Source: Pseudobutyrivibrio sp. 49 (lineage in GTDB: Bacteria > Bacillota > Clostridia > Lachnospirales > Lachnospiraceae). Taken from it: a stretch of DNA of 64,000 nucleotides. The notes under the pieces are model-generated. The model was not told where the DNA came from and did no database searches. It saw only the letters and a list, made by a program, of their open reading frames with translations. The position numbers and the translations under genes were made by a program. Of this stretch, positions 18,512 through 28,370 are shown piece by piece (the first letter of the stretch is position 1; each line of letters opens with the position of its first letter). The stretch lies in contig NZ_FNDP01000013.1 in NCBI RefSeq assembly GCF_900100545.1, forward strand, positions 19,610-83,609. Reading direction: 5' to 3'.

Positions 18512-19891
18512 ATGTATAAAATTGATTTTAATAACAAAATCCACGTCCACTTTATCGGAATCGGTGGTATCAGCATGAGCGGTCTTGCTGAGATTCTTCT
18601 TGGAGCAGGATTTACTATTTCTGGTTCAGACAGAGATTCCTCTGATTTAACTAAGCACCTTGAGGCTCTCGGAGCAAAGGTTAATTACCCACAGGCTGCT
18701 TCTAATATCACAGAGGATATTGATTTAATTGTTTACACAGCAGCTATTTCAGAAGATAATCCAGAGCTTATGGCAGCAAAGGCTTCAGGAAAGCCAATGC
18801 TTACACGTGCAGAGCTTCTTGGTGAAATCATGGCAAACTACAGCGAGTCCATCACAGTTGCTGGTACTCACGGAAAGACTACTACCACTTCAATGGTTAG
18901 TCAGATTCTCCTTGAGACATCAACAGAACCTACTATTACAGTTGGTGCTATTCTTGACGCTATCCACAGCAATGTTCATGTTGGTAACAGTGATGTCTTC
19001 GTAGCAGAGGCTTGTGAATACACAAACAGCTTCCACAGCTTCTTCCCTAAGTACAACATCATTCTTAATGTAGAAGCAGACCATCTTGATTTCTTCAAGA
19101 ACCTTGATAATGTTCGTGCATCCTTCAGACAGTTCGCTGAGAACACTTCTGAAAACGGAATCCTTATTATCAATAATGAGATTGAAAATACTTCCTACTT
19201 CACAGAAGGCCTTAAATGTAAGGTAATCACCTACGCTCTTCACGGTGAAGCAGATATTGTTCCTACTGATATAAGTTACGACGAGAAGGGCTTTGCAAGC
19301 TTCGTACCTGTTTACAAGGGACAGGCCCTTGAAAGAATCACTCTTCACGTACCTGGAGACCACAACATCAGCAATGCACTTTCAGCTATTGTACTTTGCA
19401 TTGAGATGGGTGTTGATTATGAATGTATCAAAACTGGTCTTTCAAAGTTTGGCGGTGCACATCGTCGTTTTGAGCTTAAGGGCACTTACAACGGAGCTAC
19501 TGTTATTGATGACTATGCACATCACCCAACAGAGATTCGTGCCAGCCTTGCAGCTGCAGCAAACTACCCACACAACCGTGTAGTGGTTTGCTTCCAGTCA
19601 CATACTTACACACGTACACTTAGTTTATTAGATGATTTCGCAGAGGCTTTAAGCGCCGCTGATTTAGTTATCCTTCCAGACATTTACGCAGCCCGCGAGC
19701 CAGACATTTACGGAGTCAGCTCAAAGGACATTGCAGACCGTCTTGAAAAGCTTGGAACAGAAGCCCATTATTTAGGCACATTTGACGCCTGTGAAAAATT
19801 TTTGAAAAAAAATCTTTTAAACAATGACTTGTTGATAACTATGGGAGCCGGAGACGTGTATTTAGTAGGCGAAAATCTACTTAAGAATTAG
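18512..19891 (+). CDS. murC: UDP-N-acetylmuramate--L-alanine ligase MurC
   Basis: A 459-residue cytoplasmic ligase adding L-Ala to UDP-MurNAc in peptidoglycan synthesis. Visible: N-terminal Rossmann start VHFIGIGGISMSGLAEIL, ATP loop VAGTHGKTTTT (about 113), central NVEADHLDFF, and GAHRRFELKG with DDYAHHPTEIRASL of the Mur C-domain. Length is normal. The ATG is preceded by AGAAGGAAG. It is transcribed divergently from glgC and stops just before the DnaA-box cluster. Confidence 0.98.
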   Translation: MYKIDFNNKIHVHFIGIGGISMSGLAEILLGAGFTISGSDRDSSDLTKHLEALGAKVNYPQAASNITEDIDLIVYTAAISEDNPELMAAKASGKPMLTRAELLGEIMANYSESITVAGTHGKTTTTSMVSQILLETSTEPTITVGAILDAIHSNVHVGNSDVFVAEACEYTNSFHSFFPKYNIILNVEADHLDFFKNLDNVRASFRQFAENTSENGILIINNEIENTSYFTEGLKCKVITYALHGEADIVPTDISYDEKGFASFVPVYKGQALERITLHVPGDHNISNALSAIVLCIEMGVDYECIKTGLSKFGGAHRRFELKGTYNGATVIDDYAHHPTEIRASLAAAANYPHNRVVVCFQSHTYTRTLSLLDDFAEALSAADLVILPDIYAAREPDIYGVSSKDIADRLEKLGTEAHYLGTFDACEKFLKKNLLNNDLLITMGAGDVYLVGENLLKN

Positions 19892-19997
19892 TTATCCACA
19901 TTATCCACATTTTTTTGAGGTATTTTCCCCACAAAGAAATGTGGATTTTTTTATCCCTTTTTTGCTACCTTGGGGACACTTTTCCACATTATCCACA
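19892..19997 (+). promoter_or_regulatory. Cluster of DnaA boxes before the primosome operon
   Basis: Three exact TTATCCACA boxes are present (19892-19900, 19901-19909, 19989-19997), plus one-mismatch TTTTCCACA at 19980-19988 and looser reverse matches (TGTGGAT near 19940). Two pairs of boxes directly abut one another. The 214-nt gap between murC and the DnaD-domain gene holds nothing else except the terminator-like hairpin. DnaA-ATP binding here could regulate the downstream replication genes or titrate DnaA. dnaA, dnaN or an AT-rich unwinding element are not visible, so this is not claimed as oriC. Confidence 0.75.
19903..19952 (+). terminator. Hairpin terminator after murC
   Basis: A 10-bp stem ATCCACATTT/AAATGTGGAT is followed by a run of T. 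Its arms are themselves DnaA-box-like, so hairpin and protein-binding roles overlap. Confidence 0.6.
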
Positions 19998-20105
19998 ATC
20001 CTCGCAAACCCTTTATTTACAAGGGTTTCAGGACTTCAGAGCCTTTTCTTTTCAATGTGACTTTGCTATAATTTGCCACATAGTAAAGAGGGAGATGAAT
20101 AATTT

Positions 20106-21230
20106 ATGGCTGACATCATGTTGCACACAACTGGAAGCACAGGCTTCACCTGTGTTTCAAATACTTTCATAGACGATTTCATGAAAGACGCCAATGGAGA
20201 ATATGTTAAGGTTTACCTTTATCTGCTTCGTTGTCTTACTAGAGATGGGTTCGAATTTTCCATCTCGCAGTTGGCGGACTGTTTAGACCACACAGAGAAA
20301 GACGTAATGCGTGCCTTTACTTATTGGGAGAAAGTAGGCCTGCTTCGCCTTGAGTATTCTTCAGATAATGAGCTTTCTGGAATCTACTTAGTCGATGTGA
20401 ATGGAAATGGATATGGCAGAACAGAGAGTCCTGTCATATCCAACATTACATCCATGAACAAGGCTGCTCGCGTCACTACTACAGCGACCAACAATATTGC
20501 TTCTGTATACACCGCTGAGACGAAACCAAGCTACAGCCCTGACCAGCTCAGAGCATTCAGTGAAGACTCACAGGTGGAGGATATGATTTTCGCTATTCAG
20601 ACTTATCTGAAGCGACCACTGTCTATCAGCGACACAACCACCCTTCTATTCTGGTATGACAGCCTCCACTTCTCAGTGGATCTTATCCAATACCTTGTAG
20701 AGACCTGCATCGGCGGTGGACACAGCAGCTTCCATTACATGGACACCGTTGCTCGCAACTGGGCTGAGGACGGTATCACTACAGTAGACGAGGCTATCAG
20801 CACATCAAGCGCACGTAACAACCTTGTGTACTCTGTAATGAAGTCTTTCGGTATTTCAGGAAGAGTATTAGTTGAGTCAGAGCTCAACTTCGTTAATAAA
20901 TGGTCAGGTTTATACGGAATGGATCTTGATTTAATTAGCGAAGCCTGCAAGCGCACTATTCTGCAGACTAACAAAGCATCCTTCCAGTATGCCGATTCCA
21001 TCATCACAAGCTGGCACAAGTCAGGCGTCAGGACAATGGCAGACGTTGAAAGACTTGATTATGAGCACAGCATGGCAAATGTAGCTAACATTTCTTCAGC
21101 TGCACGTGCAAGAAATAATGGAACTAATGGTAGCGCAGCTGCAAAGCAAAAGAACACAACAAAGTTCCAGAATTTCTCACAGAGAGATTATAATTACGTT
21201 GAATTAGAGAAAAAATTATTAGGAAACTAG
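20106..21230 (+). CDS. DnaD-domain primosome/replication initiation protein
   Basis: A 374-residue protein with an N-terminal winged-helix DnaD-like domain (YVKVYLYLLRCLTRDGFEFSISQLADCL) and two DnaD/DnaB_2 C-terminal-type domains. Each of the latter ends in the aromatic motif seen in DnaD proteins: FHYMDTVARNWAEDGI and FQYADSIITSWHKSGV. Family members remodel DNA and help load the replicative helicase with DnaA. It is followed 12 nt later by a DnaC-type loader gene and preceded by clustered DnaA boxes, which supports a chromosomal replication role rather than a phage one. The ribosome site GAGGGAGATG is 7-8 nt from the ATG. Confidence 0.9.
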   Translation: MADIMLHTTGSTGFTCVSNTFIDDFMKDANGEYVKVYLYLLRCLTRDGFEFSISQLADCLDHTEKDVMRAFTYWEKVGLLRLEYSSDNELSGIYLVDVNGNGYGRTESPVISNITSMNKAARVTTTATNNIASVYTAETKPSYSPDQLRAFSEDSQVEDMIFAIQTYLKRPLSISDTTTLLFWYDSLHFSVDLIQYLVETCIGGGHSSFHYMDTVARNWAEDGITTVDEAISTSSARNNLVYSVMKSFGISGRVLVESELNFVNKWSGLYGMDLDLISEACKRTILQTNKASFQYADSIITSWHKSGVRTMADVERLDYEHSMANVANISSAARARNNGTNGSAAAKQKNTTKFQNFSQRDYNYVELEKKLLGN

Positions 21231-21242
21231 GGGGGAATACAT

Positions 21243-22235
21243 ATGGCATTAACTAATGAACAGTATGATGCTCTTATGCGTCAGTACAACCACAAGCAGG
21301 CTCGTAATAATCAAATCGTTGCTTACCGTACTGATGAGGTTTACTCAGCTATTCCTGCTCTTTCACAGTTAGATGAAGAAGTTTCAAAGGTTTCAGTATC
21401 TTCTATCACTGCCATCTTCAGCGGCAGCGATATACAAACAGCGGCTGCAGAGTCAAGAAAAAGGCTCTCAGAATTAAAAAAGCGCCGCGTTAATCTTATG
21501 GAATCGGCAGGTTTTCCTGCTGATTATCTTGAGCCACCATACGACTGTCCTGATTGCAAGGACACAGGTTATGTAGATGGAAAACGTTGCCACTGCTTCA
21601 AGCAGGCTGCTATCAATCTAGTTTACAAGCAGTCTAACATCAGCAACATCCTTTCAAAGGAAAATTTCGACTATTTTGACTTAAATGTATACGACGAAAA
21701 TTACTATGAGGGTAATTCTGACGTCAGCGCAAGGGCTACTGCACAAATAGCCCTAGAAAGAGCGCAAAACTTTGTGCAAAATTTCAAGACAAAAGGTGGT
21801 AATTTAATGTTGCTTGGACAGACTGGTTGCGGTAAAACCTTTCTTTCCAACTGCATAGCTAAGGCGCTATTAGACGAAGGCATATCTGTTATTTACTTTA
21901 CAGCCTCTGAGCTATTCAAAGTATTTGAGGATCAGACTTTCAAAAAACACGTTAATGTTGAGGATTTACACGATCAGATTTTTGATTGTGACCTGCTCAT
22001 CATCGACGACCTCGGCACTGAATTTCCTAATAATTTCACTATTACAAAGCTATTCCAGTGCTTAAATGAAAGATTGCTCAGAAACAAATCCACAGTGATT
22101 TCCACAAACCTTTCTCTCGAAGAAATGAGAGATACTTACAGTGAAAGAATTACTTCGCGAGTATTTTCATATTATGATGCCATCAGGCTCATTGGAGATG
22201 ATATTCGTATTAAGAAAGTAATGATGAATAAATAA
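21243..22235 (+). CDS. DnaC/DnaI-like helicase loader ATPase
   Basis: A 330-residue AAA+ protein. A Cys-rich zinc-binding segment (CPDCKDTGYVDGKRCHCF, about 100-117) precedes the ATPase with Walker A GQTGCGKT (about 196), Walker B LLIIDDLGTE and sensor-like STNLSLEEM, as in Clostridial DnaC/DnaI loaders. It loads the replicative helicase onto DNA. A GGGGGG ribosome site lies just before the ATG. It forms an operon with the DnaD-domain gene and precedes prs. Confidence 0.92.
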   Translation: MALTNEQYDALMRQYNHKQARNNQIVAYRTDEVYSAIPALSQLDEEVSKVSVSSITAIFSGSDIQTAAAESRKRLSELKKRRVNLMESAGFPADYLEPPYDCPDCKDTGYVDGKRCHCFKQAAINLVYKQSNISNILSKENFDYFDLNVYDENYYEGNSDVSARATAQIALERAQNFVQNFKTKGGNLMLLGQTGCGKTFLSNCIAKALLDEGISVIYFTASELFKVFEDQTFKKHVNVEDLHDQIFDCDLLIIDDLGTEFPNNFTITKLFQCLNERLLRNKSTVISTNLSLEEMRDTYSERITSRVFSYYDAIRLIGDDIRIKKVMMNK

Positions 22236-22261
22236 ATAAAATATCTTTCAAGGAGCAAACA

Positions 22262-23440
22262 ATGCCAAATAATGAAATCGTGTTGGAAAACACACCACCT
22301 ATGGCTGAGCTTGGATTAATTCCACACAAGAGCTGTACAGCCATCTCGGAGCGAGTTAATGACTACCTTCTTAAGTGGAGACAGGAGCGTAAAAGCGACC
22401 AGTCTATTATCACTCTAGCAGGTTACCGTAGTGATTCCTACATTGTTGATGCCGATTGCCCACGTTTCGGTTCAGGCGAAGCAAAGGGTATTATTAAGCA
22501 GTCTGTACGTGGACTTGATTTATACATCCTTGTTGATGTTACAAATTACAGCCTTACTTACACTGTTTGTGGTCATGAGAACCACATGAGTCCAGATGAT
22601 ATCTTCTGCGATTTAAAGCGTATCATCGCAGCAGCTATGGGAAAAGCAAAGCGCATTACTGTTATTATCCCATTCCTTTACGAAGGACGTCAGCACCGTA
22701 GAAGTGCTCGTGAATCCCTTGATTGTGCTATGGCACTTCAGGAGCTCGTTAACATGGGTGTTGATAACATCATCACATTTGATGCTCACGACCCACGTGT
22801 TCAGAATGCGATTCCACTTCACAGCTTTGAGACAGTTTCACCTACATACCAGTTCCTTAAGGGCATCTTTAAGAACTGCAAGGACTTAAAGCTTGATAAC
22901 GATAATCTTATGATTATCTCACCAGATGAGGGTGGTACAAAGCGTGCCGTATACATGGCATCTGTTTTAGGTGTTAATGTTGGTATGTTCTACAAGCGTC
23001 GTGATTACAGCCGCATCGTAGATGGACGTAATCCTATCGTCGCTCACGAATTCCTTGGAAATGACGTTGCTGGTAAGGACGTTATCATCGTAGATGATAT
23101 GATTTCTTCTGGCGAATCAATGATAGATGTAGCTACAGAGCTTAAGAAGCGCAACGCAAAGCGTATCTTCGTAGTAGCCACATTCGGACTCTTTACAAAC
23201 GGAATGGATAAGTTCGATAAAGCTGTTGCAGACGGCATTATCTACCGTGTTGTTACAACAAACCTTACTTACCTTCCAGAAGAAGTTCAGAGCAAAGACT
23301 ACTTCATCAAGTGTGATATGTCTAAGTACATCGCATACATCATCGATACTCTCAATCACGAGTGCTCAATCTCAGAGCTCCTCAATCCATATGGACGTAT
23401 CGAAAAGCTCATCACACGTTACAAAAACGGCGAATACTAA
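22262..23440 (+). CDS. prs: Ribose-phosphate pyrophosphokinase
   Basis: A 392-residue PRPP synthetase: ribose-5-phosphate plus ATP gives PRPP for nucleotide, His and Trp synthesis. Family motifs are present: FLYEGRQHRRSARESL (flexible loop region), FDAHDPRVQNA, MIISPDEGGTKRA and the PRPP loop VIIVDDMISSGESM. It is about 70 residues longer than the usual enzyme, with an N-terminal extension typical of the long variant in some Clostridia. It ends at a shared terminator. Confidence 0.95.
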   Translation: MPNNEIVLENTPPMAELGLIPHKSCTAISERVNDYLLKWRQERKSDQSIITLAGYRSDSYIVDADCPRFGSGEAKGIIKQSVRGLDLYILVDVTNYSLTYTVCGHENHMSPDDIFCDLKRIIAAAMGKAKRITVIIPFLYEGRQHRRSARESLDCAMALQELVNMGVDNIITFDAHDPRVQNAIPLHSFETVSPTYQFLKGIFKNCKDLKLDNDNLMIISPDEGGTKRAVYMASVLGVNVGMFYKRRDYSRIVDGRNPIVAHEFLGNDVAGKDVIIVDDMISSGESMIDVATELKKRNAKRIFVVATFGLFTNGMDKFDKAVADGIIYRVVTTNLTYLPEEVQSKDYFIKCDMSKYIAYIIDTLNHECSISELLNPYGRIEKLITRYKNGEY

Positions 23441-23448
23441 AAACACTA

Positions 23449-23482
23449 AAGGCCCCGCACATAATGTGCGGAGCCTTTTTTA
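23449..23482 (+). terminator. Bidirectional terminator between prs and the LTA-synthase-like gene
   Basis: Stem GGCcCCGCAC/GTGCGGaGCC with one mismatch, loop ATAAT, A-run on the left and T-run on the right. It ends prs on the plus strand and the convergent gene on the minus strand. Confidence 0.9.
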
Positions 23483-23488
23483 ATGTCT

Positions 23489-25675
23489 TTAGTCAGCTGA
23501 ATCAGCTTCAGCCTCGCCATCTTCTATTGACTCTTCCTCAGTTTCCTCAACATAGTGTGGATCATAGACCACGTACTCGTTGGATTCACGGAAGATTGTA
23601 TTTGAGCTTCCGACCTGGCAAACCTTAATCTTGTCACCATTCTTAACGTCTTTAGCATTTATTGTAAGTACCTGACCAGATTCATACTTTGTAGAAACCT
23701 GTTCGTCGTTGACGAATACCTTCGACCATTTGGTGAATTCATCGCCGTAAATGTGAAGCTTTCCATTGAAGAAATATGCGCTGTCTACATTTACCTCATT
23801 AACACCCATAACGATGTCAGAAGCCTTGTATTCTTTGCCTGCCTTATATGTATAGCGGTCACCATACATAATGTCGTACTGAAGCATTCTAAGGTCGTTC
23901 ATGTACTCGCTGGTACCGTATTTCTTACCTGCAGCCATTGCTGTCTGGTGATATCCATTAATGTTTCCATTGTGGATACCAAGTCTGTTTAAATACTCTG
24001 ATACAAGCTGATATGAAGTAAGATCCATATCATTCTTTTCCATTCCAAAGTTATTCCATGTGAAATACTTTGTCTTATATAAATCGCCTGTTGCAACTTC
24101 ATCGTTTGTAAGACCCATTGTTGGGAGGTGATCACCAAACATGATAACGATAGTGTCCTCTCCACGCTCATCAAAGGCCTGAATGTACTGCTTGATAAAA
24201 TCGTCTACGTTGTGAATACGGTTTACATAGTATTCCCAAGCGTAATTCTGTCCTTCAGTCTTACCGTTGGCTTTAACCTTGATTTCAGGATTCTTCTCGA
24301 CCTCGTACTCTGGATAAGAGCCGTGTCCCTCAACAGTGATTGTGTAGATAAAATCGCTGCCTTCTGTAGTATCCATGGCATCAAGTGTAGCCTGAAGAAG
24401 AATATCATCTGTAGGCCAGTTACCAAGTGGTGTGTATTCTGTAATATCTAAGAGCTCCTTCGATGTGAAGGTATCAAATCCCATCTGGGAGAATGCGTTC
24501 TTTCTTGAATAGAAGTTACCACCATTGTTATGAACTACGTGAGATGTGTAACCAATCTCATTAAGTACATCGGCGTAGCTTTCTACATCTACTTCCTTAA
24601 GGATAGTCTTCTGTGGGTACTCACCTGGTCCAAAGAAGTTACAACTGAGACCTGTAAGAACCTCGAACTCTGAGTTACAGGTACCGGCACCAACTACAGG
24701 CACGATACAGTGTCCTGTAGAGTAGTTCTGCTCCAGTGAGTGGATGAATGGAATTGGATCCTCGCTAGTCTCAAGGAACTTACACTCTGAAACATCGTAG
24801 AAAGACTCTAAAAGGATAACTACTATATTAGGTCTTGTTCCATCTGCTGTCTGGAGTGTCTGGATATATGCTCCGTCGTTCTCCAAAATTGTATCGATTT
24901 TAGCCTCTGAATATCCGAAAGGTCTGTTCATACCTCTGTCTAAAACGGATGTAGAGAAGCCATATAAATAACCATAATCAAGGTATCCCTGTGCAAGGTT
25001 TCCGAAATATGATGTCATGATTCCGGCATTTCTAAGAAGAATTGTCGATGGATAAAGTGATACGAATAAAGCAACTACAAGTATCAATCTCTGCCAGAAT
25101 GGCTTTCCATCTTCCTTCTTAGGACCACGGGCTGCATAAATGCTCATTATTATAATGTAGACAATCAATGCGATAATGGTCAGCATAGCCTGCTGGGGTG
25201 AGAAGTAGTTGGAATCCTGCATTGTAAGCAGGTCACTAATCATATATAAATCTGTATAACCAAAAGGTGATACTCGATTCAACAAAATGACACAGTTTAT
25301 AATTCCAAGAATTATAAATACCATGCTGATGAATACTCGCCACCAGCCTCTTCTCTTACTGAGAAATACGATTGATAATGCTACGAATACGCAATATGAA
25401 TTAAATAAGTAAGGACCTGTGTGATCTGATACAAATGTACATGCCGCTGTAAATGAATGGCGTGACATCCACTCCATAAGGAATATGATGGCCATCGCAA
25501 GTGGTATGTGCATCCAGAATGCGTATTTATCCCAAAGAGCAAGCCAGGTTCTGTGGAACTTAGAGCCAAGATACCCCTGAACAGCCTTTGAATTAGCAAG
25601 CTTCATGAATGGTTTTTTTATATTATTACCAAGCCAACTAAAACCGGCTTTTATTTTCTTAAGTACTTTCTTCAT
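23489..25675 (-). CDS. LTA synthase-family phosphoglycerol transferase
   Basis: A 728-residue membrane enzyme. About five helices in the first 240 residues are followed by an extracellular sulfatase-fold domain. Metal and catalytic residues are visible: Glu in LLESFYD, the nucleophile Thr in GAGTCNSEFEVLTG, His in VEGHGSYP and Asp-His in MFGDHLP. Such enzymes polymerise or transfer glycerol-phosphate onto lipoteichoic acid or glycans outside the membrane. After the catalytic part there is an extra beta-rich domain of about 100 residues (SDIVMGVNEVNVDSAYFFNG) and an acidic tail, not found in minimal LtaS. Which polymer it makes cannot be told. Confidence 0.9.
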   Translation of the reverse strand: MKKVLKKIKAGFSWLGNNIKKPFMKLANSKAVQGYLGSKFHRTWLALWDKYAFWMHIPLAMAIIFLMEWMSRHSFTAACTFVSDHTGPYLFNSYCVFVALSIVFLSKRRGWWRVFISMVFIILGIINCVILLNRVSPFGYTDLYMISDLLTMQDSNYFSPQQAMLTIIALIVYIIIMSIYAARGPKKEDGKPFWQRLILVVALFVSLYPSTILLRNAGIMTSYFGNLAQGYLDYGYLYGFSTSVLDRGMNRPFGYSEAKIDTILENDGAYIQTLQTADGTRPNIVVILLESFYDVSECKFLETSEDPIPFIHSLEQNYSTGHCIVPVVGAGTCNSEFEVLTGLSCNFFGPGEYPQKTILKEVDVESYADVLNEIGYTSHVVHNNGGNFYSRKNAFSQMGFDTFTSKELLDITEYTPLGNWPTDDILLQATLDAMDTTEGSDFIYTITVEGHGSYPEYEVEKNPEIKVKANGKTEGQNYAWEYYVNRIHNVDDFIKQYIQAFDERGEDTIVIMFGDHLPTMGLTNDEVATGDLYKTKYFTWNNFGMEKNDMDLTSYQLVSEYLNRLGIHNGNINGYHQTAMAAGKKYGTSEYMNDLRMLQYDIMYGDRYTYKAGKEYKASDIVMGVNEVNVDSAYFFNGKLHIYGDEFTKWSKVFVNDEQVSTKYESGQVLTINAKDVKNGDKIKVCQVGSSNTIFRESNEYVVYDPHYVEETEEESIEDGEAEADSAD

Positions 25676-25736
25676 GAATCCTCCGATATAAAAAATCTCA
25701 TCTATCTTAATTTAGCAAGACAGTACTAAAAATTAA

Positions 25737-25745
25737 TGCTATTAT
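25737..25745 (+). promoter_or_regulatory. Extended -10 promoter element
   Basis: TGcTATTAT on the plus strand, about 65 nt before the preferred start of the 850-residue protein. An upstream in-frame ATG at 25750 lies directly behind this box, which argues that translation begins later, at 25813. Confidence 0.45.
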
Positions 25746-25812
25746 ACTTATGTGTTTTAATCTCACGGATTATATCACTTTATTTTTTATTAAGCAAGAA
25801 AGCGAGTCCTTA

Positions 25813-28365
25813 ATGAAATTACAATTCTATAAAAAGGGGATTCCTACCAAAATAATCCAGCGAATAGCCATTTTATTCGTCGTTTTTGTAGCTTCCCTTG
25901 TATTTTTTGAAATCATAACTAATGTATCTGAGACCATGGAAGTCTCTAAGCAAGCATCTCCTACCCTGCCTGTTGTCAGGGTAAATTATCTCAATGATGC
26001 TACCACAGAGCTCCACGGCTATTTGTCCGAGATGGATCCAGCCTACATGAGAGATGCCATCATTCCTTTGGATGACCAGCGTAACATTTCCTTATCTATA
26101 GACACCAATGATTACGACATCGATGGTCTTTCCTATGAGATACGCTCTCTGGATACACAGCGTAACATTTCCAAAAATGCACTGAAATATAAGAGCAAGA
26201 ACGGTGTACTCACCGCAGGCTTTCAGGCTGAGAACCTTATTGATGCCAACGAAGAATATCTCTTGGTAATCACCCTCACCAGTAATTCTAACAAGATTTA
26301 CTATTACACACGTATCATGCAGCCACAGGGTTGTAACGAGGAAGAGATTCTGGATTTTGCTCAGTACTTCCATCATACAGCTCTTTCAGAGGATGCCTCT
26401 GATTTATCCACTTATATCGAGCCAAAGCCATCCATGGCAAATCAGGATTTGAGTCATGTAACTATCAATTCAAATCTTTCTCAGATTTCCTATGGTACTT
26501 TTAAAGCTAAACAGGTGGGTGAAACAAATGTAGCCCTCACTGATATCAGTTCCAGCTATATCAGCCTTACACTTGGCTACACACTTAATCTTGATAACAA
26601 CGGCAAGCAGGAATATTACACCTGTACTGAGGACTATCGTATCCGCTATACAGCAGACCGCCTCTATCTCCTTGCTTACGACCGTACAATGGAGCAGATT
26701 CTGGATAAGAATTCCATCTCCATCGAAAACAACCTTGTTAATATAGGTATAACTGATACCGATGTTCAGTACCTTTCAAACGAGACTGGCACCATCGTAT
26801 CCTTCGTTCAGAACGGCAGCCTTTACCAGTACAATCAGACCGACCGTCAGGTAAAGCAGATTTTCAGCTTCGTGGACGACCCTACCGACAGTCGTTCTAC
26901 CTACGACCAGCATCAGGTACTCATTCTTAATATCGATGAGTCTGGTACCATGGATTACGTAGTTTACGGCTACATGAATTCAGGCCCACACGAGGGCTTG
27001 TGCGGTATCAACCTTTATCACTACGACGCCATCACCAATATCTCCACAGAGCAGGTATTCATTCCATCTACCAGCTCCTTCCAGATATTGAATGCCAACT
27101 TCTCAGACCTTTTATATGAGACAGCTGACAATGAGTTCTACATCATGGTAAATGGAACTCTTCTATATATGAACCTTAACGATTTGACCACTAAGGAGCT
27201 TCTTACTGGTCTTGATGATCGCCAGTACGCTTCCTCAGGTTCACGTCGTTATCTCGCCTGGATGGAGGATGCCACCGTTTCCGATGCTATCCACATCATC
27301 GATTTGGAGACTGGACACTCCTTCGATATAACAGCTGATTCCGGCCAGCTCCTTCGTCCACTAGCCTTTATGGATGAGGATCTGATTTACGGCCGTATAT
27401 ACAAAGACGACATCACCACTGATGGCGCGGGTTCAAAGGTTTACCCTATGTATTCTCTCACCATTGCTGATATCACCAGTGGTTCTGAGCGCCAGTTGAT
27501 GAATTACAAAAAGGCGGGCTTATACATCTCAGATGTTAGCCTTCAGTCCTATACTATCTATCTTGACAGAATCCAGATAGACGAAGACGGCAACATTCTT
27601 GCTGCACCAGAAGACACTATCAAAAACAGTGCCGGCGAGCAAAACAAGGCTGTTCCTATCACTACCGAGATAGACGATGTAAAACAGCAGGTAGTCGTAC
27701 TGAATATGACCCCTCTCGAAGAAGATGAAAAGCTAGGTAAGATTAAATATGATGTTACAGATTTAGTACTTGCTGATGAAAACCACAGTATCTCTGTTGC
27801 ATCGGCTACAAGCTCTACACAGTACTTTGTTTATGTTGGTAACAAGGTAAAGCTTGCTACCGATAATCTTATCGATGCCATCGCCATGGCAGATACGGAA
27901 ATGGGCATCGTCCTTGATAACGAGCCAAAATATATATGGAAGCGAGGTCGTAAGGCTTATCAGAATTCCATCAGCCCTATCACAATCGGTTCCAGCGATT
28001 ACGAGGCAAGTGGCTCAGCAAGAGCACTGTCAGCAATGCTTGTTCACGAGGGTGAAAATGTTCAGGTTCACACTCTCTTAGAGAATGGTGAGACCCCTAT
28101 TTCCATACTTACAAAGACACTCAAGGATTACACCATCCTTGACTTAACAGGCGCAAGCCTTTCAGAAGTTCTCTATTATGTAAACAACGGCACTCCAGTC
28201 TACGCTTACACCGGCGAAGACACAGCCGTACTGATAATAGGCTATGATGCCTCAACCATCATTTACTTCGACCCTATCAAGGGACAAAACGCAAAAATGT
28301 CCATGACCGAGGCCACGGACTATTTCGCATCATTTGGTAACGTATTTGTAAGCTACTTACAATAA
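25813..28365 (+). CDS. Membrane-anchored extracellular protein with decayed C39-like domain
   Basis: About 850 residues from the ATG at 25813 (MKLQFYKKG), chosen because an earlier ATG abuts the promoter box. One N-terminal helix (IAILFVVFVASLVFFEIIT) anchors it. A long extracellular beta-rich region with WD/propeller-like strands follows (residues about 150-700). The last 130 residues look like a C39-type papain-fold domain (GSARALSAMLVHEGENV ... AYTGEDTAVLIIGYDASTIIYFDPI), but the position of the catalytic Cys-Gly is Ser-Gly and the expected His is Thr. Peptidase activity is therefore unlikely, and binding or scaffolding is more plausible. It is divergent from the LTA-synthase-like gene. 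The family is otherwise unrecognised. Confidence 0.75.
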   Translation: MKLQFYKKGIPTKIIQRIAILFVVFVASLVFFEIITNVSETMEVSKQASPTLPVVRVNYLNDATTELHGYLSEMDPAYMRDAIIPLDDQRNISLSIDTNDYDIDGLSYEIRSLDTQRNISKNALKYKSKNGVLTAGFQAENLIDANEEYLLVITLTSNSNKIYYYTRIMQPQGCNEEEILDFAQYFHHTALSEDASDLSTYIEPKPSMANQDLSHVTINSNLSQISYGTFKAKQVGETNVALTDISSSYISLTLGYTLNLDNNGKQEYYTCTEDYRIRYTADRLYLLAYDRTMEQILDKNSISIENNLVNIGITDTDVQYLSNETGTIVSFVQNGSLYQYNQTDRQVKQIFSFVDDPTDSRSTYDQHQVLILNIDESGTMDYVVYGYMNSGPHEGLCGINLYHYDAITNISTEQVFIPSTSSFQILNANFSDLLYETADNEFYIMVNGTLLYMNLNDLTTKELLTGLDDRQYASSGSRRYLAWMEDATVSDAIHIIDLETGHSFDITADSGQLLRPLAFMDEDLIYGRIYKDDITTDGAGSKVYPMYSLTIADITSGSERQLMNYKKAGLYISDVSLQSYTIYLDRIQIDEDGNILAAPEDTIKNSAGEQNKAVPITTEIDDVKQQVVVLNMTPLEEDEKLGKIKYDVTDLVLADENHSISVASATSSTQYFVYVGNKVKLATDNLIDAIAMADTEMGIVLDNEPKYIWKRGRKAYQNSISPITIGSSDYEASGSARALSAMLVHEGENVQVHTLLENGETPISILTKTLKDYTILDLTGASLSEVLYYVNNGTPVYAYTGEDTAVLIIGYDASTIIYFDPIKGQNAKMSMTEATDYFASFGNVFVSYLQ

Positions 28366-28370
28366 ATAGC

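Noticed and set aside
19892..19997. Chromosomal origin oriC
   Set aside because: DnaA boxes alone are present; dnaA, dnaN, gyrase genes and a clear AT-rich unwinding region are missing.
25750..25812. N-terminal extension of the 850-residue protein
   Set aside because: The ATG at 25750 directly follows the -10 box, so it is unlikely to be in the message with a ribosome site.
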